In this document: in pieces, positions 1 through 10,523 of the stretch | How the letters are laid out: every line of letters begins with the position of its first letter | Numbering within the stretch: position 1 is the stretch's first letter | Assembly (NCBI GenBank): GCA_003117195.1 | Contig: BDSI01000134.1 | Span: forward strand, 273,041 to 337,040 | Length of the DNA: 64,000 bases | Direction: 5' to 3' | DNA from: Eudorina sp. 2006-703-Eu-15 | Taxonomy: Eukaryota; Chlorophyta; Chlorophyceae; Chlamydomonadales; Volvocaceae | The notes under the pieces: generated by a model | What the model saw: only the letters and a program-made list of their open reading frames with translations | The model's database searches: none | What the model was told of the DNA's origin: nothing | Translations under genes and position numbers: made by a program

Positions 1-2232
1 GAAGGCCATTGGCGGCGCGAGCGGGGACCAAGGATGCGGCGCAGCTGCCGTGTGGGCTGCGCCCTGAGCTCGTCCTGTGTGGCATCATGTGGTTTCGGAG
101 GAAGAGGAGCTGATGGGATGGGGGTGGGAGGTGAAAGGGGAGGGGTGAACGCAGCAGGGTATGCAAGTCCCCGCCCAAGTGTGTCGTACGTTGTCGTACA
201 CCCATGCAAGCATCTGTCTCGCGCCTCAGCCCATCTGACATTCTCTAGATCTGTGTTTAGAGAAGAGACCCGCTCAATCGATCTGTGTGCGTGTGCGTGT
301 GCGTGTGCGTGTGCGTGTGCGTGTGCGTGTGCGTGTGCGTGTGCGTGTGCGTGTGCGTGTGCGTGTGCGTGTGCGTGTGGCGTGTGCGTGTGCGTGTGCG
401 TGTGGCGTGTGCGTGTGCGTGTGCGTGTGCGTGTGCGTGTGCGTGTGCGTGTGCGTGTGCGTGTGCGTGTGCGTGTGCGTGTGCGTGTGCGTGTGCGTGT
501 GCGTGTGCGTGTGCGTGTTGCGTGTGCGTGTGCGTGTGCGTGTGCGTGTGCGTGTGCGTGTGCGTGTGCGTGTGCGTGTGCGTGTGCGTGTGCGTGTGCG
601 TGTGGCGTGTGCGTGTGCGTGTGCGTGTGCGTGTGCGTGTGCGTGTGCGTGTGCGGTGTGCGTGTGCGTGTGCGTGTGCGTGTGCGTGTGCGTGTGCGTG
701 TGCGTGTGCGTGTGCGTGTGCGTGTGCGTGTGCGTGTGCGTGTGGGCGTGTGCGTGTGGCGTGTGCGTGTGCGTGTGCGTGTGCGTGTGCGTGTGCGTGT
801 GCGTGTGCGTGTGCGTGTGCGTGTGCGTGTGCGTGTGCGTGTGCGTGTGGGCGTGTGCGTGTGCGTGTGCGTGTGCGTGTGGCGTGTGCGTGTGCGTGTG
901 CGTGTGCGTGTGCGTGTGCGTGTGCGTGTGCGTGTGCGTGTGCGTGTGCGTGTGCGTGTGCGTGTGCGTGTGCGTGTGCGTGTGCGTGTGCGTGTGCGTG
1001 TGCGTGTGCGTGTGTAAAAGAGAACTGAGTGTGTCTCTGTCTCTCTCTCACCCACCCTTGCTGAAGACGGGGCTCCCAAGCGAGACGGAGGCCACCGTCA
1101 CCTCCACCTTGGCCTTGAACCGCTTGTCCAGGTACACTCGCCAGTTGGAGGCACCCAGCACGCCGTTGAAGATGAGGTCGTCCTGTAAGGGTGAATGGGT
1201 GCGGGTGTGGGTGCGGGTGTGGGTGTGGGTGTGGGTGTGGGTGTGGGTGTGGGTGTGGGTGTGGGTGTGGGTGTGGGTGTGGGTGTGGGTGTGGGTGTGG
1301 GTGTGGGTGTGGGTGTGGGTGTGGGTGTGGGTGTGGGTGTGGGTGTGGGTGTGGGTGTGGGTGTGGGTGTGGGTGTGGGTGTGGGTGTGGGTGTGGTGTG
1401 GGTGTGGGTGTGGGTGTGGTGTGGGTGTGGGTGTGGGTGTGGGTGTGGGTGTGGGTGTGGGTGTGGGTGTGGGTGTGGGTGTGGGTGTGGGTGTGGGTGT
1501 GGGTGCGGGTGCGGGTGCGGGTGCGGGTGCGGGTGGGGGGGGCGGGTGCGGGTGCGGGTGCGGGTGCGGGTGGCGGGTGCGGGTGCGGGTGGGGGGCGGG
1601 TGCGGGTGCGGGTGCGGGTGCGGGTGCGGGTGCGGGTGCGGGTGCGGGTGCGGTGCGGGTGCGGGTGCGGGTGCGGGTGCGGGTGCGGGTGGCGGGTGCG
1701 GGTGCGGGTGCGGGTGCGGTGCGGGTGCGGGTGGGGGGGGGGCGGGTGCGGGTGCGGGTGCGGGTGCGGGTGCGGGTGCGGGTGCGGGTGCGGGTGCGGG
1801 TGCGGGTGCGGGTGCGGGTGCGGTGCGGGTGCGGGTGGCGGGTGCGGGTGCGGGTGCGGGTGCGGGTGCGGGTGCGGGTGCGGGTGCGGGTGCGGGTGCG
1901 GGGCGGGTGCGGGTGCGGGTGCGGGTGCGGGTGCGGGTGCGGGTGCGGGTGCGGGTGCGGGTGCGGGTGCGGGTGCGGGTGCGGGTGCGGGTGCGGGTGC
2001 GGGTGCGGGTGCGGGTGCGGGTGCGGGTGCGGGTGCGGGTGCGGGTGCGGGTGCGGGTGCGGGTGGGGCGGGTGCGGGTGCGGGTGCGGGTGCGGGTGCG
2101 GGTGCGGGTGCGGGTGCGGGTGCGGGTGCGGGTGCGGGTGCGGGTGGGGCGGGTGCGGGTGCGGGTGCGGGTGCGGGTGCGGGTGCGGGTGCGGGTGCGG
2201 GTGCGGGTGCGGGTGCGGGTGCGGGTGCGGGT

Positions 2233-2267
<35 letters not shown>

Positions 2268-2483
2268 CGGGTGCGGGTGCGGGTGCGGGTGGGGCGGGTG
2301 CGGGTGCGGGTGCGGGTGCGGGTGGGGGGGGGGGGGGGGGGGTGCGGGTGCGGGTGCGGGTGCGGGTGCGGGTGCGGGTGCGGGTGGGGGGGGGGGGGGG
2401 GGGGGGGGGGGGCGGGTGCGGGTGGCGGGTGCGGGTGCGGGTGCGGGTGCGGGTGCGGGTGCGGGTGCGGGTGCGGTGCGGGT

Positions 2484-2516
<33 letters not shown>

Positions 2517-5508
2517 CGGGTGCGGGTGCGGGTGCGGGTGCGGGTGCGGTGCGGGTGCGGGTGCGGGTGCGGGTGCGGGTGCGGGTGCGGGTGCGGGTGC
2601 GGGTGCGGGTGCGGGTGCGGGTGCGGGTGCGGGTGCGGGTGCGGGTGCGGGTGCGGGTGCGGGTGCGGGTGCGGTGCGGGTGCGGGTGCGGGTGTGGGTG
2701 CGGGTGTGGGTGCGGGTGTGGGTGAGCGGGTACACGCTCAAGAAGGACAGAGCCCCAGTCGAGTTCCATTACTGGGCGCGAGGAGACACCGTACAATGCC
2801 GTACAAGGCCCTACATGGCACCGTACAGTGCCGTACCATACCGTACCGTTTCATACCGTACCGCACCTGAGCGTACAGGTACCTCAGCGCGTTGGCCACA
2901 TCATTGACGATGTCCAGCCGCCGGGGTCCGTCTATGACGACAGTGCTGTTGTCCAGCAGCCCAGCTAGACTGCCAAACTCCTCGTACTGCGGGGGCAAAG
3001 ACACACAGAGTCCGTGGTCAGTACGACCGACCAGTTTGCATACGCGTCGTACACCCATGTACGGCAGCCAAGGTGCCAGATCATCGACCCACGGGCCCAC
3101 CGACCCACGGACCCACCTGCGTCACCAGCACCGGCACCGGCAGTCCAGGGAAGTCCCACACAATACCCAGCACGGGCAGCACGTTGGGGTGCTGCAGCCG
3201 CGTCAGCCGCCAGATGATTTGGGCTAGCTGCCGCTTGCTGCTGATCAGCCGCCGCTGCAAGGGTGCGGCGGCGGCGCCGCCACCACCGCCGCCGACGCTG
3301 CCGCACGCCGAGCCGAAGCCCGCAAGTGCCGCGGACGACGCGCCCGCGGCCGCGGCGGCGGAGACCGGGTGCTGCGGAAGGTGCGGTTGCGCATGTTGTA
3401 CTGCGATGCTGGGCGGCAGGAAGGGTGGCGGCGGCGGCGTGAGCCGGCTCTGTACGGCGCTCGGGAGGGGCGCGCTGTGCGCACACGCCATCGGACCGCT
3501 GTACGGCAGTACGGCGCCGACATCCGGCCCCACCGAGTCCAGGGCGCCGGTGTCAATCATGCCGCCAACGCTGCTGCCGGCAGCGGCAATGGAAAACGCA
3601 TTGGCGGCGGCGGCCTCCGCCGCCGCAGCCGCCGCGGCGGCGGCGGTAATGTTGGCGATGGACCGCGGCGTCGTCCGCCGCCCCACGCCGAAGCTGCGCG
3701 AAGCGTACGGCGGTCGATCGGCGCGTGCACTTGTGTGGCAGGCCGCATCCACGGAGGAGAGAGGTCGTACCGCCAGCCGGGCTGCCGACCTGAGGTTGTT
3801 GGGGTCGGGCTGAGATCCGATCAGATCCGGATCCGGATCCGGATCCGTGGCATCGGGCTCACCGAAAAGATCGAAGTGACGGCTGATGTCCGCTTGGCGG
3901 CCCATCGCCGGCCTTCCTCCGGCGCCCAGGACACTGCCGCCGTCGGCGTCGGCGTCGGCGTCGCCGCTCGCTGGGACGATGAACGCAGCGGAGGCCACAC
4001 TCATGGCGACGGTGCTGCCCGTCAAGGGGACGGCGGCGGAGGCAGCGCCGGCAACGGCGGCGGTCCCACCGCCGCCGCCGCCGCCGCCGCCGCCGCTCAG
4101 CCCGCCCCGCGGGGCGAGGTCCCGCCGCAACTCCAGCGCCTCCGTCTCCAACAGCCGGTGCAGCGGACGGGACGAGGTTTGACCGGCTGCCGCCGCGGTG
4201 CCGTCGGCTTCCTCCGCCGCCGGCGGGCTGTCCTCCACTCGGCTGGCAGGGACGTCCGCGACAAGGAGTAGTTCCTGGCCCGGGCTGCTGATGCCGCCCT
4301 CGAAAGTAGCCCGGTCCGCGGCGACTGACCCGTGGTTCCGCGGGTTCCAAGAAATGGATTTACCGATGATCGAGAGGGTTGGCGGCCGCCGATTTGCGGA
4401 CCGTGTCGGTGCCGGGGCAGCGGCCGCCACCGGCGCCGTCGTCCTCACCGCGGGCGGCGGCGACGACGACGCAAGTGGTGGCGGCGGCAGCGGCGAGGGC
4501 GAGGGTGACGGCAGCGGCGGCAGCAACTGGCCGCTGGCGGTTGCGGTGGAGCCAGTGCCGTGGCGGCCGCCGGCGGCGGCGGCGGCGGCGGCGGCGCCCG
4601 GCGGCTGGCGGGCGCCGGCGTCACTGCGGGCCCGCCGCCGGCTGCTCCCGCAGTCGTTGATTGCGCTAGGGTTGTTGTACGGCGGGCCGGCACCTGGCGG
4701 CAGGGGTAGCCGCTCTGGCGGCGTGCGGGGACTCGGCATGCTGGACGAGCAGGGACCCGCCCGGGTCACAGTGAGTGACGTCGGCTGCGGCGGCTGCGCC
4801 GGCGGCGGCGGCGGCGGCGGCGGCTCCCAGCTCACCGTGAGCTGCCGACGCAGCGGCGACGGCTGGTGGTGAGACTTGAGGCTTCGATGGGGCTGAGCAC
4901 CCGCCACCGCAGGTCGGCGGTACGGATGCTGTCCGTACAGCACAATCCGAAGTTCGGAGGGGTCGGAGGAGAAGGTGACTCGTGGGTCGTTGCTGCGGTT
5001 GTCACCGGCGGCCCCGCCGCTGGCGGCGGCGCCTGTGCTCGGCAGCCGGGCCGTTGGGTGAGCTTGTGCGACCAACGCCGGCGGCACCAGGAGGCCAATA
5101 GGGGGCTTTTGCGGGCGCTGCTGCTGCTGCTGCTGCTGTTGCTGCTGCAATGTCGGCGCGGGCCCGTTCAGCGCCCCAGGCAACCAGGGCTCGCCGGACG
5201 GGAGGAGCGGTGATCCCGGCGGCTGCGCGGGTCCCGGCGGCTGCAGGTTGACGGGCGAGCCCGCTTCCGCCGCCACGACGACGGCGGCGGCTCCGCACCC
5301 GTTGCTAACGCCGTCACCTCCGTCACCCCCGTCACCTCCGTCGCCTCCGTCGCCTCCGCCACCGCCGCCGCACTGCGCCGGTTTGTGATGGGCCGTGTGG
5401 CCTTGCAGCACCCGCTTCGTGTTAGGGGGCGCTGGACGAGCACGTGACGCCGCCGTGGCCCACTCTATCACCGTGGGCATCATCGTACACTCTCCGCTGC
5501 TGGGCGCG

Positions 5509-5540
<32 letters not shown>

Positions 5541-8500
5541 GCCGCAGCCGTGGGAGCCTGCGGCGAAGTCCTCGGATTCAACAGCTACAGTTGCGGCCGC
5601 CGCCGCGGCCGCCGTCGCGGCCGCCGCAGTCGCCGCCGCCGTGGCCGCCGCCGTGGCCGCCGCCGCCGCCGCCGCCGCCGCAGCGCCCGGTGTGGTGGTG
5701 CCCATGGCGCGGCCGTCCGCCTCCGTGCATCCGCCGCCGCCGCCGCCTGTGGTGGCGCCCCGGACGCCGCCGCCACGGAGGCGAGCCTCCGGCGCTCCGG
5801 TGAAAAGCGTCCCAGCGCCGGGCAGCAGCCCCAGGTCGTACACCTTTGTCGCACCGGAACGGAGAAGTCGGGCCGGGGGCGCCGCCGGGGTGTCCCTCGA
5901 GCTTGAAGCGCGCTTCAGCCGCGACAACAGCAGCGGCGGCGGCGTCGACCCCGGGGGAGACACGCCGCCTCCGCCGCCTCCGCCGCCGCCGCCAAGGCTG
6001 CTGCTGCCTCCGCCGCCGCCTCCAGCGCGCAAACCGCCGCTGTTTGCGGCGGTGTCGAGCGACGATGTGGCAGCGGCGGCGGCACTCGCCACCGCCGCCC
6101 GCTCGTGCGGCTCGCCCAGTACGATCAGCCCGCTCTCGCCGCCGGTGCTGCCGCCTCCGCCGCCGCCTCCGCCGCTGCCGCCTCCACCGCTGGAATTGCC
6201 GACGGAATCCTGAGTGATGACAAGGGCTCGGTCGTGCTTGTAACCGGGTAGCCGCAAGCTGTGGCGGGAGGAGATGCTGGCTAGGGCGCGGATGAGCACC
6301 GATCGTTGCGGGACCGGTGCGCCAGAGGACGGACCGTCTCGTCCGTTGCTGAGGCGGCCATCCTCCTCGAGGGACATCGCCGTCGCCGCTGACGGCGGCG
6401 GCCGAGGCCGGGCCCCTGGCGACGGCGCCGCCGAGCTACTCGGCGACGGAGGCGTCAGGCCGGTGCAGGTCTGCGGCCGGGACATTCCGCCGGCGCCGGC
6501 GCCGCCGCCGTTGCTGCCGAGCGCGGCGGCGAGGAGTGTACGGCAGGCGCTGGGACTGACCCGTGGGGCGCGGGAAAGGAACAAGTTGCCGCGCCACAGG
6601 AACTGGTCTTCGCGCCGGTTGGGCTTCTCAGACCTGACGGGAGTACGGCAGTACGGCAGTAGGGGCGGCGGGTGGCGATGAAGGTGAAATCAGCCCGGCA
6701 GAGGGGCCCATAACCGGAACTAATGGGAAAGAAGTACATCAATTCTGACTCGGGCGGGGTTCAGCGAGGGGGGTTGGGTTGCGCCGGGTATGCCTAGTCG
6801 TCACAACCTCTGCTGTTTGTGTTGTTTGATAAATGGTACGGCAGATGGCCACCCACTTAGAGCGCCGTACCAAACGACTGCGCGCTCCCGCCATGCGGTA
6901 ACCCCCAAGGTCCCACCGCCCCACTCGCCCCAACCGCCCTAACCGTCCCAACCGCCTCTGCACATGAATGATTGAAACCTTACATCGGACCCCAACGTTA
7001 CAGCGGACCCCACTGCACATGAGGCTGCTGGCGCGGCTCCACTTCACGACCGCCAAACACCTTTCCAACCGCCCGCACCTGGCACTGCTGTAGTAGTCCA
7101 CCAGGGGCCTCAGAGCCACGTACTGGCCCTTCAGTTTGCCGTACCCCACGTCGAAGTCCAGGGGTAGCACGCTGGGGATCTGGGGAGGTCGGGGGTCAGG
7201 TGTGTTGTGTTTGTGGTGGTGGTGGTGGTGGGGGAATATCAGTTGGGTACTTGGGTTGTTGTCGGCTGGGCCGTTGTCTCGACATCCGTACCGTGCCGTA
7301 CCTGCATTGGCGCGCGGATGTCCGTCAGATCGTCGTACCGGATCGCCACCAGATCCTCCAGGGACTGCTGATGCTGCCGCCGCCGCCGCCGGCGCAGCAC
7401 CACCGCCGAGGTCAGCAGCCCCAGCAGCAGCAGCGCCAATCCCAGCAACACCACCAGCAGCGCGACGGCGCCGTCCCTGGAGAGCCCGCCCAGTCCTTGC
7501 TTGTGGGGCCCCGCGCTGCGGCCGAGTGGTGCTGACGGCGGCGCCGGCGGCGCCGCCACTTCGTCACCGTCGCCGTCGCCGTCGGCGTCCGCGCGGTGTC
7601 GCACCCAGGGTGACGGAGCCGGCGGCGGGGATGGCGACGGCGACGGCGGCGTGTCGCGCCTGCCCGCCACCGGCATCACCGCCATTCGACTGGCGGCGTC
7701 GAGCGGGAAGATCGTCTGCGCGGCGCCGCCCTGCACCTGCAGCGTGGCGGGCGCGCCCGCCGCGTTCTGACGTCGATCGTCGAAGCCCACCGGCCCGAAG
7801 AACGAGTCGTAGCGCAGGCGCTGCAGCGTCGCGTACACGAGCTCGTACCCGGTGACATTGCCGTACACGGGTCCGTACATGACGGCAGACGCTGCCGCCG
7901 CCACTGCTTGCGGCGGATCGCAATCCAGGGCACCCCGTATAAAGAGGAGCTCGTCCATGTTCCGTACATCCCTGAGGTCACAATTTGAAAACGCGACGCG
8001 GAGCGCCACCGCCAGCGTTGCCATCGCCGCCGCCGCCGCCGCGGCAGCGGCGCCAGGCGGGGCGCCGAAGGCGTTCTCGTACAGTTGTACGAATGAAGCC
8101 GAGTCCCCCAACAGCCGAACTGCCAGTGACGTGGCGGCGTCGCTGCCACTGCCGCCGGTGTCGCTGCCGGGGATGTACCGCACGCTGGCGTGCCACTGTA
8201 CGGCACCCAGCGCGCCCTCCACCGCCTGGCCTAGGTGTGTTGTCCAGTATGGCAGCTCGGGCCCGGAGGTGAAGAAGATCCCGCTGAGATTGTGTCGTAT
8301 CTGAATGTGGTAGAGACAGCGGCGCCGACGGGGGCCCAAGGGGGTAGAGAGGCGCGGCCGCTAGGAGAGGTCAATCGACAACCAGCAATGAGCTGCGTCC
8401 GTGTCGCGATACAACAGCATCCGGCGGACAGTCCCTCCCTGTACGGCACCGACCCGCGGGTCACCGTCAACACACCCGGGTGGACTAAGTGGACTAAGTG

Positions 8501-10523
8501 GACTAAGTGGACTATGCCCCTCCTCATCAGAGGAGTGCTTCGGCGGTCTCCCGAATGGGGCGGGTTACCGCCCCCGGCCAGCGTCGGCCCGGCAGATATG
8601 TAACGATACACCCCGCAATACACCCTGCTTCGCAAATGCCATCTTGCCGCCGTCGCCTGAACAGCTTCTTAAACCCTAGGGAAGACGAACCGTTGGATCC
8701 CTTCGGGTTGGCGAGCATCATTGGAGTACGACACCCGCCCGTACCGATGCCGCGTGTCGTACCTGACTCAGAGCGACCACCAACTGGCTGGCCCCCTCCG
8801 CGGAGTCGCAGCACAACAAGGCGTCCGCTCCTGAGCTCACCACACGCGCCGCCAGGCTTCGATACAAGACCGTGCTGTTAATACCGTTGCTACCGTCAGT
8901 TTCATACTGCAGCTCGGTTGCAGGCCGCAGCGAGGGCGTCAAGCCGGACTGGAGGGCTGGCATCGCCGCGGCGGCGCCGTCGCACACAGCCTTGCCGTGC
9001 GCATCGTCCTGTCGTACCAGCAACGCGGGGCGCCGTACACCGGCCGCCAGAACCATGAAGCGCAGTGCTGCCAGGGCGAACCCTCGCGACGGGGTCTGTA
9101 GCCCAAACACGTGGGGCAGGCCCTCGTCGTACGCCTTGTCCGAGGCACAGCAGTGGAGCACCAGCGGCGGCGGCATCTGTGGCGTCCGAGCGCCGATGAT
9201 ACCATCGCCGTCGCCGCCGCCGCCGCCGTCGCCGCCGCCGCTGCCACTACCAGCAGCGCTAGGGGCGGCACTGCCCTCTTCGGCGGCGGCTGCAGCGACG
9301 GCACTGCCCTCGTCGTCGGCAGTTTCTGGGGGGGTTGGGAAGTTGCCGACATGTCGTGGGAGTGTGAGCAGAGGGGTTCATGGCGGAGACAGCAGTCCCC
9401 GCGGGGTGCAGGAGAGGCATGAAATGAAGTATGGCACTGTGTCAGGATGCTGTCGATGTACGGGGCTACGCACCCATTCCCACACACAAACACACGACTT
9501 CATTGGGGGCTGGAGGGCTGGAGGGCTGGAGGGCTGGAGGGCTGGAGGGCTGGAGGGCTGGAGGGCTGGAGGGCTGGAGGGCTGGAGGGCTGGAGGGCTG
9601 GAGGGCTGGAGGGCTGGAGGGCTGGAGGGCTGGAGGGCTGGAGGGCTGGAGGGCTGGAGGGCTGGAGGGCTGGAGGGCTGGAGGGCTGGAGGGCTGGAGG
9701 GCTGGAGGGCTGGAGGGCTGGAGGGCTGGAGGGCTGGAGGGCTGGAGGGCTGGAGGGCTGGTCCTCCGTGGCCGCAGTAATCACGTACCCGCACCCGCAG
9801 TCCTGCAACCGTACCTGCGCTGCTGCCCAGGACGAACTGCGGGTGTCGGCTGGTGAGAAGGCCGCGGAGGGCCGAGCGGTGGCTCTCCGGAGTGCATCTG
9901 GGCGGGGTAGGTCGGGGTCCGGGGTGGCGAGTGGTGGGTGGTGGTTGCGTGATACAGCAAACGGTGCCCAGTCACAAGTTATGGGGGACGGACGGGTAAA
10001 AGGTGGCATGGGGGTGGGCGTTCCTCAGGGGTCAGGGCTGGGCCCCGTTGACTGAGGAGAGGAGGTGAGGGGCCGCTGCGGCAGGGACCCGGGAGAGCAG
10101 CGCGGCGTGGGTGGTCGCACAGAGTGCGCGGGGTGCCATACGGCGGGTGAAAGCCAGGAGAGCGACGAGTTGGATTAGGTCTGACGCAAATTCAGGACAG
10201 ATAGGAGGTTTGTGCCTGAGTGAGGTTGGAAGAGGAAAACCGAATACGTTCACTCACGTTGTGTCGACGATCGTGGTGTGTTGGAAGTCCAACAGGTAAG
10301 AAATGCCATTTCTGTCGGTGATAGTGACGCCAACAGTTGAGATACGTAATAACGACAGGTTGTGGCCTGTGGCTACCGCGATTCCAGCGTCCGATGCGCA
10401 GAGGACTGCACCCGTCCGGACCGCAAGGGTGGTCGCCGAAGCAGCTCCCGCAAGGCGCTGCTGAAGGTTATAGCTCAAACATATAACAAGGTTAATAATG
10501 AAGAGCTGTATTCGGCGAATCAT
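1..10523 (-). CDS. Receptor-like protein: ANF-type ligand-binding domain, one TM segment, degenerate kinase-homology domain (3' end outside window)
   Basis: Exons read in phase at about 10258-10523 (ATG at 10523), 10048?-10215, 9815-9836, 8763-9325, 7302-8300, 7079-7179, 3117-6633, 2867-2986, 1056-1182 and 1-109. The start encodes a signal peptide ([18 protein letters not shown]). Exons from 10258 to 7302 read as a receptor-family ligand-binding region, with segments such as [16 protein letters not shown] and [14 protein letters not shown] hydrophobic helix ([18 protein letters not shown]) followed by Arg residues marks one membrane crossing. The cytoplasmic part begins with a P-loop-like [13 protein letters not shown], continues with [23 protein letters not shown] and ANALRYLY, and reaches a catalytic-loop position reading [10 protein letters not shown]. 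The catalytic Asp and DFG are missing, so it is likely a pseudokinase. This layout resembles receptor guanylyl cyclases, whose cyclase domain would lie left of base 1; a receptor TKL relative is the alternative. The junction from exon 2 to the 22-bp exon is uncertain. Confidence 0.72.
284..1014. repeat. (GTGTGC)n hexanucleotide array
   Basis: About 730 bp of near-perfect GTGTGC repeats with a few slips (GTGTGGC, GTGCGGTG). It lies in the intron between receptor exons 1-109 and 1056-1182. All frames are open across it, which creates long Cys-Val, Arg-Val and His-Ala reading frames that are not genes. Confidence 0.97.
1195..2725. repeat. (GGGTGT)n/(GGGTGC)n array with long poly-G runs
   Basis: About 1.5 kb of G-rich hexanucleotide repeat in the intron between receptor exons 1056-1182 and 2867-2986. 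The first 300 bp are GGGTGT and the rest GGGTGC. Uninterrupted G runs of roughly 15-40 bases occur near 2233-2268, 2325-2341, 2386-2412 and 2485-2517. The G-rich strand is the non-template strand's complement for the host gene, so the minus-strand transcript carries the C-rich version. Confidence 0.97.
9505..9761. repeat. 9-bp minisatellite (GGAGGGCTG)n
   Basis: About 28 near-identical copies of a 9-bp unit. It sits in the receptor-gene intron between the 22-bp exon 9815-9836 and exon 8763-9325. Open frames across it ([16 protein letters not shown]) are repeat artefacts. Confidence 0.95.

Noticed and set aside
34..2907. Several 250-812 codon open frames on both strands (Cys-Val, Arg-Val, Gly-Cys, Pro-Ala, Thr-His repeats)
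   Set aside because: They are produced by the hexanucleotide arrays, which contain no stop in any frame, and they cross exons of the receptor gene in the wrong phase or strand.
9431..10055. Plus-strand WRAGGLEG repeat proteins
   Set aside because: They are the 9-bp minisatellite read as protein; it lies in an intron of the receptor gene on the other strand.
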